64,000 nt of DNA from Chitinophaga sp. S165 (GCF_003182155.1 NZ_QGTG01000007.1:124001-188000), one strand, 5' to 3'; counted from the first letter of the stretch, positions 33,129 through 42,964 are shown. A program made the numbers and translations. Notes: generated by a model from the sequence alone, not told the origin.

Positions 33129-33289
33129 AATATTGCACTATAACTGTAATCTCCGCTGCAGTTCGTGTAATACAGTAACATATTTCATTAACACAGGTGA
33201 TGCATCCGCATGGGCCGTTGTACTGCTGTCGTGGTATAACGGCAAGGGGATCTTTTGTTTCTAACACTGTAAGGCGTTAGCGCTACTTA

Positions 33290-35389
33290 ATGCTACTATA
33301 CTTTATGAGGTCACATCTAATTGTGCTGGGTCTTTCTATTGCCTTTTATAGCGGCGCATGGGCGCAATCTGCAAAGAATGCTGCAGCAGCTACCGTTATA
33401 TCTGATTCAATACGTTTGCGTGACGTAGTGGTAACGGGACAATATACGCCGCAATCATTAAAACAATCTGTTTACCAGGTAAGGACAATATCCGGTGAGT
33501 ACATGAAATTACGTGGTGCTATCAATGTGCTGGGTGTACTGGACAATGAGCTCGGCGTGCGTTTTTCTAATGATGCTACCCTGGGAGAAACGGATGTAGA
33601 GATCATGGGGACATCAGGTGCAAATGTGAAGATATTGCTGGATGGTGTGCCATTGGTAGACAGAGGTAGTACGAGGCAAAGTCTTACTCAAATTGATATT
33701 AATACAATAGAAAGGATCGAGATAGTAGAAGGCCCGATGTCTGTCGTATATGGCACAGATGCGCTGGCAGGTGTGATCAATATCATTACAAAGAAATATC
33801 ATGGCGGTAACCAGCTATCGGTTACGGCCAGGGTGCAGGAGGAGACAGTGGGAAAAGAATATGCAGCTTTCAGTGGTAAAGGTATACATAATGAGAACCT
33901 GGGCATTCAATGGGGGCATAAGGGCTTCTTCGCCGGAGGCGGCATTACCCGCAATGATTTTGGTGGATGGAGTGATTCACTGACAGGCAGAAAGAAAGCA
34001 TGGAAACCGAAAGACCAGTTGATCGCGAATGGCTCATTCGGCTATAGTAATGATCACCTCAAAGTGTGGTACAGGCTGGATTACCTTGATGAAGACATCA
34101 TCAGCCGGGGGGATATCAATTTTGACAATGGTAAGGCTACTGACCAGCATTACATGACCGACCGGTATACACATCAGGCGCAGGCGGTATGGCAGGTTAA
34201 CAAAGGCTTAAGTATAAATGGTGCCGCTTCTTATCAGCAATACAGAAGGATCACACGTACCACTATTAAAGATTTTATAAGTAATACTGAGAGCCTTTCT
34301 CCAGATGATGGCGCACAGGATGTATCGAAGTTTAATACGATCTTTTTCCGGGGTACGGCACAATATGAATTATCTCCTGTCTGGTCATTCCAGCCAGGTG
34401 TTGAATATCGCCGGGATGGTTCGTCCGGGCAGCGGATATTGGGTACGCCGGATATCAGTGATTACTCCCTTTTCTTTTCGGCAGAGATGAAACCCTTACA
34501 CTGGCTGAATATTCGTCCGGGAGTGAGGCTGAGTAAGAACTCCGTTTACGATGCACCACCGGTGATCCCCTCTATCAATACAAAGTTTGCGTTACGCAGT
34601 AACCTGGACCTGCGCTTGTCGTACGCCCGCGGTTTCAGAGCGCCTGCTTTGAGAGAATTGTATTTCTATTTCTTTGATGCCAGTCACTCGATAAAAGGCA
34701 ACAGTGATCTGAAGGCGGAATATTCAAACAGCTTTACCGGGTCGGTAAGCTGGCAGGCAATACAACAAGGCCCTGTGCGTATCGGGGTAACTGCTACAGG
34801 TTTCTATAACGACTTTAATGACAGGATAGATATTGCCACCATCAATGGTTCAGACACTTCTACTTACGTGAACATCAGCAAGTTTAAAACCACTGGTGGT
34901 ACACTGAGCGGGGTACTGAACTGGAATAATCTGCAGGTGAATGCCGGCATGTCCTATATAGGCAGGTATAATCAGTTTGCAGATGATGAGACATACAATA
35001 AAACATATCCCAGTCCGGAATTTACCTGGACGCCGGAAGTGAATGCAAATATTACCTATCGCTTCAGAAAGATCGGCGGTGCATTGAATGTTTCCTATAA
35101 GTTCAATGGTGAACGTCCGGCTTATGAAGAAGTAACAACAACGAATGCACCTGCTTTTATACATGAGATCAGGACGGAGGCCTTCCATCAGGCAGATGTT
35201 ACAGCTACGAAAAGTATCACAAAGTATGTAACCGTCAACGGTGGTGTCAGGAACCTGTTTGACAATACAAACATTAACAATTCGACTTTGACCAGTGGAC
35301 AGGCACACACTACAGGAGGCATCCTGCCTATGTGGTATGGACGTTCTTATTTCCTGGGATTGAGTTTTAACTGGAACAGTAACAAATAA
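33290..35389 (+). CDS. TonB-dependent outer membrane receptor (heme island, receptor 1)
   Basis: The 699-residue protein has a signal peptide (MRSHLIVLGLSIAFYSGAWAQ; ATG at 33305 is an alternative start), a TonB-box-like DVVVTGQYTP near 45, a plug (about 50-165, ILLDGVPLVDRG and GPMSVVYGTDALAGVINIITKK) and a 22-strand barrel (RLSYARGFRAPALRELYF). There is no STN or beta-sandwich extension, as in BtuB/HmuR-type transporters. It is followed 33 nt later by a HmuY-type lipoprotein and should import heme or a heme-like compound captured by that protein. Confidence 0.94.
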   Translation: MLLYFMRSHLIVLGLSIAFYSGAWAQSAKNAAAATVISDSIRLRDVVVTGQYTPQSLKQSVYQVRTISGEYMKLRGAINVLGVLDNELGVRFSNDATLGETDVEIMGTSGANVKILLDGVPLVDRGSTRQSLTQIDINTIERIEIVEGPMSVVYGTDALAGVINIITKKYHGGNQLSVTARVQEETVGKEYAAFSGKGIHNENLGIQWGHKGFFAGGGITRNDFGGWSDSLTGRKKAWKPKDQLIANGSFGYSNDHLKVWYRLDYLDEDIISRGDINFDNGKATDQHYMTDRYTHQAQAVWQVNKGLSINGAASYQQYRRITRTTIKDFISNTESLSPDDGAQDVSKFNTIFFRGTAQYELSPVWSFQPGVEYRRDGSSGQRILGTPDISDYSLFFSAEMKPLHWLNIRPGVRLSKNSVYDAPPVIPSINTKFALRSNLDLRLSYARGFRAPALRELYFYFFDASHSIKGNSDLKAEYSNSFTGSVSWQAIQQGPVRIGVTATGFYNDFNDRIDIATINGSDTSTYVNISKFKTTGGTLSGVLNWNNLQVNAGMSYIGRYNQFADDETYNKTYPSPEFTWTPEVNANITYRFRKIGGALNVSYKFNGERPAYEEVTTTNAPAFIHEIRTEAFHQADVTATKSITKYVTVNGGVRNLFDNTNINNSTLTSGQAHTTGGILPMWYGRSYFLGLSFNWNSNK

Positions 35390-35422
35390 CTATTGATTAA
35401 ATAAATACAATTAAAAACAAAG

Positions 35423-36454
35423 ATGGCTATGAAATTAAGCAGACTTTTCTTCGTACTTGCTATAGGAACAGGGTTATTCAGTGCATGTAGTAAAGACGAA
35501 GATCCCACCGTAGTGATCCCACCTTCAGATGGTTCTCAGCTAACGCTGAACGGCGGTGGTGGTACTGGTTCCCCTAATACCGTTTACGTAGACTTCAGTT
35601 CCGATTCTACCGCTACAAGAGCACGTGCCAGCTGGTCGCTCGGTTTCTATGGCGGCTCTTCGTTCCGTGTAATACTCAATGGCTTCACTGCTATGAGCGC
35701 TGTTGAACTGAGCAAGACCGATATCGGGACCGTGAACATTGAGGACACAGCAGGCATCAGCATGGCAATTGGTCAGGGCGCAGGTACACTGAGCATGATC
35801 GATGATGTATTTGGTGATCTGACTAAAACTGTGATAGACGAAGTATCTGCTACGGCAACCAGCAATCACGTATACCTGGTAAAACCTGAGAATGCTTCCG
35901 CTGCGGACCCTGCTACCTGGTATAAGATCCTTGTTACACGCAATGGCGATGGTTATACTTTGAAGTACGCAAAGCTGAAAGAAACCACTATCAAAACTGC
36001 TAATATCAGCAAAGACAATAATTACAATTTTACTTTCTTCTCACTGGACAACGGTAACACCGTAAATATTGAGCCTAAGAAAGCAGAATGGGACATTGCC
36101 TGGTCTTATGGAGCTTATTACACCCAGACGATCCCTTATTTCTTCTCTGACCTGGTAGTGATCAATCAGTATGCGGGTGTAACTGCTGCGAAAGTTGATA
36201 GCGCTGTAGTGAGCTATAACAATTTCACAGAGTCCAATATTGCTGCACAGACCTTTGTATCTACCCGCGATGCGATCGGCAGCAGCTGGAGAGCGACTAC
36301 AGGTAACGGGATCTTCAAGAACTTCTATTATATCGTTAAGGACGCCAATGGCAACTACTACAAATTGAAGTTTGTAAGCATGGGGCTGAACGATGGCGGC
36401 ACAAGAGGATATCCTGTTATTGAGTACAAGCTGGTGAAGTCATCAGGAAAATAG
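35423..36454 (+). CDS. hmuY: HmuY-family heme-binding lipoprotein (1)
   Basis: The 343-residue lipoprotein (lipobox LFSAC, Cys about 22) is longer than P. gingivalis HmuY. HmuY-fold landmarks are the repeated pattern of a short strand then WDIAWSYGAYYTQ near 225 and a C-terminal domain ending in YYKLKFVSMG then YPVIEYKLVK. HmuY proteins are all-beta hand-shaped hemophores that take heme from host or community hemoproteins and pass it to a HmuR receptor. The heme ligands (two His in P. gingivalis, two Met in Tannerella) cannot be assigned by eye. It sits between receptors 1 and 2 and probably pairs with receptor 1. Confidence 0.85.
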   Translation: MAMKLSRLFFVLAIGTGLFSACSKDEDPTVVIPPSDGSQLTLNGGGGTGSPNTVYVDFSSDSTATRARASWSLGFYGGSSFRVILNGFTAMSAVELSKTDIGTVNIEDTAGISMAIGQGAGTLSMIDDVFGDLTKTVIDEVSATATSNHVYLVKPENASAADPATWYKILVTRNGDGYTLKYAKLKETTIKTANISKDNNYNFTFFSLDNGNTVNIEPKKAEWDIAWSYGAYYTQTIPYFFSDLVVINQYAGVTAAKVDSAVVSYNNFTESNIAAQTFVSTRDAIGSSWRATTGNGIFKNFYYIVKDANGNYYKLKFVSMGLNDGGTRGYPVIEYKLVKSSGK

Positions 36455-36493
36455 GAATGAAATAACCATTTACCCGTACCCGCATTTTAACCA

Positions 36494-38620
36494 ATGTATA
36501 CCGGAAAGGATCTGTACGTTACTATCTTATTGTTTTGTGTTGGCGCCCGTTGTGCGATGGCACAGACTGATACTGCTACCAGGCCGAAAGACCTGCGGGG
36601 AGTGGAAGTGAAAGCTGTTCGCCTGGAAACGCTCACCAGTAAAGCTGCTATGCCCGTGACGGTCATTAGCAGGAAAACGCTGGAGATGATGGGAAGCCGC
36701 AGGCTCGATGAGGTAATGCGCGAACAGACCGGGGTAAACATTGTCAATGATATTGCTGCCGGTTCGCGTGCTATCGGTATGCAGATGCAGGGCTTCAGCT
36801 CCGATTATATTCTGATACTGATAGACGGGCAACCGATGATCGGTAGAAATGCCGGTAACTTTGATCTGTCCCGTATTACAGTCTCAGATATTGAACGGAT
36901 AGAGATCGTGAAAGGCGCTTCTTCCAGTTTATTTGGCAGCGAGGCCCTGGGAGGAGTAGTGAATATCATTACCCGTCAGAAGATCACGGAACCACAGGCA
37001 CAAGGTATTGTGCGATATGGTTCGCAGAATACACAAGACCTTACACTGGAAGGAGAGACGCCTTTCGCAAAAGGGAAGGCTTCCCTTTCAGTGTCAGGCA
37101 ACTATTACCATACGGATGGATATAACGTAAACAGCTATCTGCGCAGAGGCGCTACAGCTCCGCCTTATGATAGCTATAGCATGCAGTCACGTCTGCGCTA
37201 TCGCCTTAGTAACAGCCAGCAGTTGTTCCTCTCTGGCAGATGGGCTTTGCGTAACTCCCGGAATGAATCTGTTTATGGTTCGGGTCAGACGGAGAACAGT
37301 ACAGAAGACGTACTGAGCGAGAGTGATGTCAATACGTCTGTTGTATTACAGTCAGCTTTTAGTACTAAGTTCAGGCTGAACAGCCAGTATTACTTAACCC
37401 GCTACAGTTCCAGCCAGGATGTGAGCACCGGCAAACAGGTGGCGCTAAAGGACAATGAGTTCACACAATACTTTCACCGCATTGAAGAGCAGGTATTATA
37501 CACACCTGTAGATAAACTGTCCTTTACCGGCGGAGCAGGCCTCAACCTGGAAAGTATGGACGATACAGAGCTCCATAGCGGTAATGATATGCGAAGTGAA
37601 TATGCATACCTGCAAGGCGACTGGAAGATCTTCAGCAAGCTGACTACACGCGCCGGTGTGCGTTATGACCATCATAATTACTATGGAGGCAGGCTAAACC
37701 CAAGTGTAGGGATCAGTTATAGCATCACTGACAGGATCACGTTAAAAGCAGCTGTAGGTACCGGTTATAAAACACCTGATTTTAAGAAACGTTACCAGGT
37801 ATTTACCAATCCACAGGCAGGTTATACTGTATTGGGAGTAGAGGAGGTAGCTAAAACACTGGCAGAGATGCAGGCAGCAGGATTGATCAGTGAAGTAAGG
37901 CCGGTAGCGAAAAATATTAACGCTGCGCTGCAACCCGAAACATCTGTCTCTTATAATTTAGGCGTCAGCGTACAGCCGCATACAATTGTTAAGTTTGATG
38001 TGAATGTTTTCTATAATAGCCTGCACAACTTCATTAATACCGTGCAGGTGGCAACAAGAACAAATTATCAGCCTGTTTATTCCTATATTAATCTGGACAG
38101 GTCCTATACTGCCGGCGTGGAAGCAGGAGTGTCTGTAAGTCCCGTAACTGGACTGGACATCTCCGCAGGGTATCAGTTACTGTATGCCAGAGACCGGGGC
38201 GTGATGGATTCTATTCGTGCAGGTGGTTATCCATATAACAAAGTGAGGAATAGCAATACCGGTGAAACGGTAACCTCGAAAGTGAGCGATTATATCGGTC
38301 TTGAAAACAGGTCAAGACATATGGCGAATGCACGGGTGTTTTATGAGTACGCCGCATGGGGGCTTAACGCTACTTTCCGTGTTACCTACAGGAGTAAGGC
38401 CGGGTATGATGATGCAAACAATAACCGGTTCCTCGACAGGTACGATACCTTCATAGGAGGATATGCTATGCTTTATGCATCCCTCGAAAAGAAATTTTGT
38501 AAAGGTCATTTATCCGTGCAGTTAACAGCGGATAACCTGATGAATTATACCGATATGCTGATGCCCGGACAACCGGGGCGTATACTAATGGCCGGACTAA
38601 AATGGCGGATTTTTAAATGA
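36494..38620 (+). CDS. hmuR: TonB-dependent heme receptor, HmuR-like (receptor 2)
   Basis: The 708-residue protein has a signal peptide (to about 24), a TonB-box region (LRGVEVKAVR), a plug (about 45-165, MQGFSSDYILILIDGQPMIGR, GASSSLFGSEALGGVVNIITRQ) and a barrel ending in LMAGLKWRIFK. The plug is of HmuR/colicin-receptor type. The stop overlaps the start of the next HmuY gene (ATGA), an arrangement that ties this receptor to its own HmuY partner. The HmuR name is by analogy with P. gingivalis hmuYR. Confidence 0.92.
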   Translation: MYTGKDLYVTILLFCVGARCAMAQTDTATRPKDLRGVEVKAVRLETLTSKAAMPVTVISRKTLEMMGSRRLDEVMREQTGVNIVNDIAAGSRAIGMQMQGFSSDYILILIDGQPMIGRNAGNFDLSRITVSDIERIEIVKGASSSLFGSEALGGVVNIITRQKITEPQAQGIVRYGSQNTQDLTLEGETPFAKGKASLSVSGNYYHTDGYNVNSYLRRGATAPPYDSYSMQSRLRYRLSNSQQLFLSGRWALRNSRNESVYGSGQTENSTEDVLSESDVNTSVVLQSAFSTKFRLNSQYYLTRYSSSQDVSTGKQVALKDNEFTQYFHRIEEQVLYTPVDKLSFTGGAGLNLESMDDTELHSGNDMRSEYAYLQGDWKIFSKLTTRAGVRYDHHNYYGGRLNPSVGISYSITDRITLKAAVGTGYKTPDFKKRYQVFTNPQAGYTVLGVEEVAKTLAEMQAAGLISEVRPVAKNINAALQPETSVSYNLGVSVQPHTIVKFDVNVFYNSLHNFINTVQVATRTNYQPVYSYINLDRSYTAGVEAGVSVSPVTGLDISAGYQLLYARDRGVMDSIRAGGYPYNKVRNSNTGETVTSKVSDYIGLENRSRHMANARVFYEYAAWGLNATFRVTYRSKAGYDDANNNRFLDRYDTFIGGYAMLYASLEKKFCKGHLSVQLTADNLMNYTDMLMPGQPGRILMAGLKWRIFK

Positions 38621-39327
38621 ACACTACCATGCGATATACAACCCATATTTGTCTGTTAACACTTGCACTGTTAACCGCTGTATCCTGCAAGAAGGATGAA
38701 AATAATGATACTAAAACTAACTATGAGGATGGCGTCAGTACGGTGATCTATGACCTGGCCGGCGATACAGAAGCATCTGTAGCTGATGGTGTGGAAGGAA
38801 AGGAGAGACGCCCGTTCAAAAGCTTTTATTTCAAGTTGAAGAGCAAGTTGCAATCCTGGGACAGTTCTGCCGCTAACAGGCAAAGCGCCAGCTGGGATAT
38901 TGCCTTTACAGATGTGTATAACGCACTGGTATATGTGAATGATGGCAGTAATCCTAATGGCCCGGGCTATGGAGGACCTGGGAAAGGGTTGATCGTAGCA
39001 GTGGATTCTGCATATTCGAAAGTTACTGTCGCACCTTCTCCGGAAGAGATGAAAGAAAATAATCTGAAGTTCACAGGCTGGGATGGTTATCCGCAGGTCT
39101 ATAATACAGGTTGGTACTTTTATTCGCTGACCACTCACCTGGCAATACCCATCAGGAACCGGACGTTCGTTCTCATGACGGCGGAAGGTAAATATGCAAA
39201 GCTGGAACTGATCAATGTATACCAGGGAAACCCTCCGGCCGTGACAGACCTTTACTGGCCGGCGCCTTACTTCACCTTCCGGTATTATGTGCAGGAAGAT
39301 GGAAGCCGGAATCTGAAAACTCCCTGA
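38617..39327 (+). CDS. HmuY-family heme-binding lipoprotein (2)
   Basis: The 236-residue lipoprotein (lipobox AVSC, Cys about 24; ATG at 38629 is an alternative start) has the compact HmuY layout: FYFKLKS strand, SASWDIAFTDVYNALVYVN, the loop GPGYGGPGKG, then GWYFYSLTTHLAIPIRNRTFVLMTAEGKYAKLELINVY and a final YFTFRYYVQEDGSR. It overlaps receptor 2 by 4 nt and is 33 nt before the next HmuY, so all are co-transcribed. It is the best candidate partner of receptor 2. Confidence 0.92.
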   Translation: MNTTMRYTTHICLLTLALLTAVSCKKDENNDTKTNYEDGVSTVIYDLAGDTEASVADGVEGKERRPFKSFYFKLKSKLQSWDSSAANRQSASWDIAFTDVYNALVYVNDGSNPNGPGYGGPGKGLIVAVDSAYSKVTVAPSPEEMKENNLKFTGWDGYPQVYNTGWYFYSLTTHLAIPIRNRTFVLMTAEGKYAKLELINVYQGNPPAVTDLYWPAPYFTFRYYVQEDGSRNLKTP

Positions 39328-39360
39328 TCAATAATTACCTGATTAAGCACATATACATCT

Positions 39361-40146
39361 ATGCAAAAGATCAATCTTTTATGCATGGCCCTGGCCATGT
39401 TTGCAATCGCCTGTGGTAAAGGCGATACCGATACACCGGATGTGACGCCTCCGGAAGATACAACCACTGTGGACGTTAAGACCGGTGTATATACCATGGC
39501 CGATCTTGCGGCCGATACTGCCGCTACATCCGGTGCTGCTGCGAAAGCATTTTATTATAGCCTTGAAGACCAGAAGACGATCCCTGCATCGCAGGTGCAA
39601 ACGGCAAACTGGGATATTGCTTTTACTGGAACTTACAACAGTACTATTCTTGTTAACAACGGTAAGGCGAAATATTCTCCAGGTTACGGCGGACCAGGCG
39701 TAGGAGGCATCTATCTTGTTAAAGATGCAGCTATTGATGCGGAATACTATGGTGGTGCGCAGAAGGCCCTGAAAACAGTTCCTGACCGTCGTTTATTTGA
39801 TAGTGCATTTGCACATGTAAAAACAGTTCCTGTGAGTGATGATAAGCTGTTAACAAATGACGGTATCGGACTGGATTATTTCGGTCCGAGCACAGACGGC
39901 TGGGCATTTTATGACTTCTATGGTTTGCAGTTCCCGGGCGCAAATCCTGATAGCGTAGCACACATCTGTTACAGTATGCCGCGCACGCTGATCATAAAAA
40001 CGGCGAAGGGCAATTATGCGAAGATGGTGATATATAGTATTTATAAGGGAGCCCCGGCACTGCCCAATCGTTCTAATAAACCCGGCTTTGTGACCTTCAA
40101 GTACGCCATTCAGAAAGATGGCAGTAAACAACTGGACCTGAAATAA
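39361..40146 (+). CDS. HmuY-family heme-binding lipoprotein (3)
   Basis: The 261-residue lipoprotein (lipobox AIAC, Cys about 18) is a clear paralogue of the preceding protein: AFYYSLEDQ, NWDIAFTGTYNSTILVN, SPGYGGPGVGG, GWAFYDFYG, TLIIKTAKGNYAKMVIYSIYKG and FVTFKYAIQKDGS are in the same order. The loop between the GYGGPG turn and GWAFYDF is longer. Two HmuY proteins in tandem could form a relay or differ in ligand (heme versus another porphyrin, or different hemoprotein donors). Confidence 0.92.
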   Translation: MQKINLLCMALAMFAIACGKGDTDTPDVTPPEDTTTVDVKTGVYTMADLAADTAATSGAAAKAFYYSLEDQKTIPASQVQTANWDIAFTGTYNSTILVNNGKAKYSPGYGGPGVGGIYLVKDAAIDAEYYGGAQKALKTVPDRRLFDSAFAHVKTVPVSDDKLLTNDGIGLDYFGPSTDGWAFYDFYGLQFPGANPDSVAHICYSMPRTLIIKTAKGNYAKMVIYSIYKGAPALPNRSNKPGFVTFKYAIQKDGSKQLDLK

Positions 40147-40168
40147 TCAATATTCAATATATACCTCA

Positions 40169-40888
40169 ATGAAGATCAAATACCTGCTACTGCTGGCAAT
40201 ACCGGCATTAACGCTGGCCGCTGCCTGTAAAAAAACGGAAACAATAGAAGCGCCGGCCCAGGCTAACAACAGGATACTTTCCTTTAAGGTGACGAATGTG
40301 CCTGACGAAGCTGTTTACGGTGCTGTTAATGATGAGCAAGGGACTATTACAGTCATTCTGCCTTATTATTACTACCTGACCACCATTCAGCCTGAGATCG
40401 CAGTTCCAGAGGGCGCAACGGTAAGTCCGGCGAGTGGTGTGCTCATAGATAGTATTACGAAGAAAATGACGGAAGGGACGAAGATTGAATATGTCGTAAC
40501 AGCAAAAGACGGAAGTAAGGCGACCTATAAATTACTGCTGACAACACAACAGCCTGCAATTACATTGGATGAGCTATCAACTGACCCAGCTAATCCGACA
40601 GTATTATACCATAGTAAACCGGCTACGTTTGAATTTAACTTCTTTGAAGTAACAGGTAAGAACTTTATACCACAGCAGGAATTGCTGGGGATCTTTTCTA
40701 CGATCAGTTATTTGAATGAGCAGGGCAATGTGGTATACACTGCTGTAAACGGAGATAACTACACCTACAGGATAGGTACAGCCGTACCATCGGCAGAGCA
40801 ACTTCCTGCGGGCTTGTACAGGATCAGGGTGACGTCGTATACACGTTCTGCCACCATGAAAAATCCGGTAAAGGTACAATCACTCTGA
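40169..40888 (+). CDS. Ig-like (DUF5018/TIG-type) lipoprotein
   Basis: The 239-residue lipoprotein (lipobox LAAAC, Cys about 21) has an N-terminal beta-sandwich with the pattern ATVSPASGVLIDSITKK and VVTAKDGSKATYKLLLT (about 40-130), seen in DUF5018-type bacterial Ig domains, and a second domain with a TIG-like strand order (ITLDELSTDPANP, TFEFNFFEVTGKNF). Such lipoproteins are often surface-exposed spacers or glycan/protein binders. Its place within the HmuY operon (22 nt after HmuY 3) suggests a role in recognising the heme source. Not recognised as a described heme protein. Confidence 0.8.
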   Translation: MKIKYLLLLAIPALTLAAACKKTETIEAPAQANNRILSFKVTNVPDEAVYGAVNDEQGTITVILPYYYYLTTIQPEIAVPEGATVSPASGVLIDSITKKMTEGTKIEYVVTAKDGSKATYKLLLTTQQPAITLDELSTDPANPTVLYHSKPATFEFNFFEVTGKNFIPQQELLGIFSTISYLNEQGNVVYTAVNGDNYTYRIGTAVPSAEQLPAGLYRIRVTSYTRSATMKNPVKVQSL

Positions 40889-40923
40889 ACGCCCTTTTAA
40901 TAGCTAAAACTAAAAATAAGCAC

Positions 40924-41886
40924 ATGAAATTTCTCAATACATCTATCACACAACTTACGGCCCTGGCTTTGCTACTGGTATGGCTCATAACGGGAGCCTG
41001 TAGTAAAGAAACCGTACAGGCACCATATCCTTATAATGAACTGAAGACCTTCCAGGTGGTAGTAGGAATAGGAGACACGATCCATGCTGCTATCACTAAT
41101 GGCGACATTATTTTGTACTGGCCTTTCGATCGTCCTGTGCCTGCATCTATTACACCAGCGATATCTGTTTCAGAGCATGCGACAGTATCACCCGCATCGG
41201 GAACAAGTATTGCGCTGGCGGATAGTACGTCTTATGTAGTGACTGCGGAAACAGGCGCAAACGCTACTTATAAATTGCGCCTGGTAATTAATCAGCCAGA
41301 GCCGCTGATCAATGACGGGACAGATATTGCGGGCAGACTGGGCGCCACTACGGACATTGGAGGCATCACTTATCTGATACCAGATACTGCATTCACGAAG
41401 GCTTACCTGGTATCTGTAGCAGGAGTGGAAACTAAATGTGTGATCAATGGTTTTGCGGAACTAGGAGCCAATGAATATGCTATGAATATTGAAACGCCAT
41501 CAGTAGATACGGGCGGTTACAAGTTGAAAGTGGTGAGCGGAACGCGTACGGTCATTAGTGAAAGATATTATCTGAAGATCATCTATCCTATTCCAACTGT
41601 AAATGCTGTAACAACAGCGCTCACATTGAAGAGAGGAGAAACATTTACCCTCAGTGGTACGAACATGAGAGGGATGGTTACAGGCAGGGCCAGACTTGCC
41701 GGTGGACAAACCTACTACGATCTGGAGCTGGCGGAGTTTGATCTGACAAGTGTAACCTATCGTATACCTGCTGATTTTCCATTAGGGAATTATAATCTTT
41801 TACATGCGGCATTCCAGAATTATCAGGGACTGACCGTATACGTGCGTGCAGGAACAATTAACCCGGTTCTGATCATTACAGAATAA
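40924..41886 (+). CDS. Ig-like lipoprotein, paralogue of the preceding gene
   Basis: The 320-residue lipoprotein (lipobox ITGAC, Cys about 27) repeats the first Ig-like domain of the preceding protein (ATVSPASGTSIALADSTSY, VVTAETGANATYKLRL) and adds two TIG-like beta-domains (about 145-225 and 230-315, LKRGETFTLSGTNMRGMV). It starts 35 nt after its neighbour. The pair looks like a duplication with later domain gain. Function unknown; likely an outer-surface accessory of the heme receptors. Confidence 0.8.
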   Translation: MKFLNTSITQLTALALLLVWLITGACSKETVQAPYPYNELKTFQVVVGIGDTIHAAITNGDIILYWPFDRPVPASITPAISVSEHATVSPASGTSIALADSTSYVVTAETGANATYKLRLVINQPEPLINDGTDIAGRLGATTDIGGITYLIPDTAFTKAYLVSVAGVETKCVINGFAELGANEYAMNIETPSVDTGGYKLKVVSGTRTVISERYYLKIIYPIPTVNAVTTALTLKRGETFTLSGTNMRGMVTGRARLAGGQTYYDLELAEFDLTSVTYRIPADFPLGNYNLLHAAFQNYQGLTVYVRAGTINPVLIITE

Positions 41887-41927
41887 ATAGAAACTGTCAG
41901 CGGCGGCTGCAGGCCCGGAAATGAAGA

Positions 41928-41968
41928 GAGCCAGACATTGGTACTGTCCGGCTCCCGGAAGATCCGGG
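41928..41968 (+). other. Two adjacent hairpins inside the HmuY operon
   Basis: Stem 1 pairs GAGCC (41928-41932) with GGCTC (41950-41954) and GACA (41934-41937) with TGTC (41945-41948). Stem 2 pairs CCCGGA with TCCGGG (41954-41968). They lie in the 120-nt gap before HmuY 4 with no U-tract, so they may mark an mRNA processing or stability site rather than a terminator. Confidence 0.5.
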
Positions 41969-42006
41969 AACAAATATCTTATCCTTAACATTTTAAAACT
42001 CTAAAA

Positions 42007-42768
42007 ATGAAAATCTTAGACACTGCCCCCAAATCAGCAGTCAAAACTACAAAAAATATTTCTCGTTCATTGGTTGCTATGGCCCTTGTATCAGTAGCCA
42101 TCTTCTCTTCCTGTCAGAAGGAAGGAGAGCAGGCGGCGCCTTCATTGCCAGCTGCTGACGTGACTACTGCTGCTACAAATCCTGGTACCGGTCAGACAGT
42201 TTCTTTTAACTGCGACAGTACTTTCGGTACTGTTACACTAGATGCCAATGGTGTGTATAATGTGGCAAACTTTTTCCAGGGAGTACAGGGTACAACCGGT
42301 AACCCTCCGCATATTGCACATTCTACATACTACTACAGCCTTGCAGACAATGATGGTGGCTGTGATGGTTTTGATCTGATTTTCAATGGTACTGCCAATG
42401 CTGATATCAGAGTGCCATCCGGCTACACTTTACAATATACTAATGCGACCGCATTTGCGAGCGTTACGGCGAGTACTACAGGTACTACTGTATCTGTATT
42501 CGGTTACAACCGTATACTGACGGGACCTCCTACAGGCAGTACAACAATTAACAGCGCACATCCGGGATGGTATAACTATGATGTGGTGAATCACATTGTA
42601 TATCCTGTAGCTGAATGGGGTGTAGAAGTGACTCTGATCGTAACTACCGATACCGGCGTGAAATACAAAGTTCAGATGCAGGACCTGTATTCTAACGGTA
42701 CGCCAAACAATACCGTACAGGCAAACAACTATCCGTTCTTTAAGTTCCGTTACAAGAGACTTAACTAG
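42007..42768 (+). CDS. HmuY-like lipoprotein (4), divergent
   Basis: The 253-residue protein has a longer N-region (MKILDTAPKSAVKTTK) before the signal helix and lipobox FSSC (Cys about 36). The mature part follows the HmuY order in diverged form: YYYSLADND, DLIFNGTANADIRV, GWYNYDVVNHIVYPVAEWGVEVTLIVTTDTGVKYKVQM, and YPFFKFRYKR at the end. The WDIA motif is replaced and the protein carries extra Cys residues. It is separated from the rest of the operon by a 120-bp gap with two hairpins, so it may be expressed differently. A terminator follows. Confidence 0.82.
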   Translation: MKILDTAPKSAVKTTKNISRSLVAMALVSVAIFSSCQKEGEQAAPSLPAADVTTAATNPGTGQTVSFNCDSTFGTVTLDANGVYNVANFFQGVQGTTGNPPHIAHSTYYYSLADNDGGCDGFDLIFNGTANADIRVPSGYTLQYTNATAFASVTASTTGTTVSVFGYNRILTGPPTGSTTINSAHPGWYNYDVVNHIVYPVAEWGVEVTLIVTTDTGVKYKVQMQDLYSNGTPNNTVQANNYPFFKFRYKRLN

Positions 42769-42798
42769 TCTTTTGCGGCCGCCGCCATCTGACGGAAG

Positions 42799-42833
42799 AA
42801 AGGGTGCACTATTCCTATGGTGCACCCTTTCAG
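42799..42833 (+). terminator. Terminator at the end of the HmuY operon
   Basis: An 11-bp perfect stem (42799-42809 with 42820-42830) with a 10-nt loop follows HmuY 4 by 30 nt. The T-run after it is short, so strength is uncertain. Confidence 0.75.
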
Positions 42834-42964
42834 TTTCTTATATGCTGATTATCAGATATCTGGTTTTATTTAATATTGCTTTAAGTCCTTATAGTCCGGG
42901 GAGTGGGTGTTTTTTCGTAATTTCATAAGATTGTACTATCTATAGTCAACTTAAAACCATCCCG

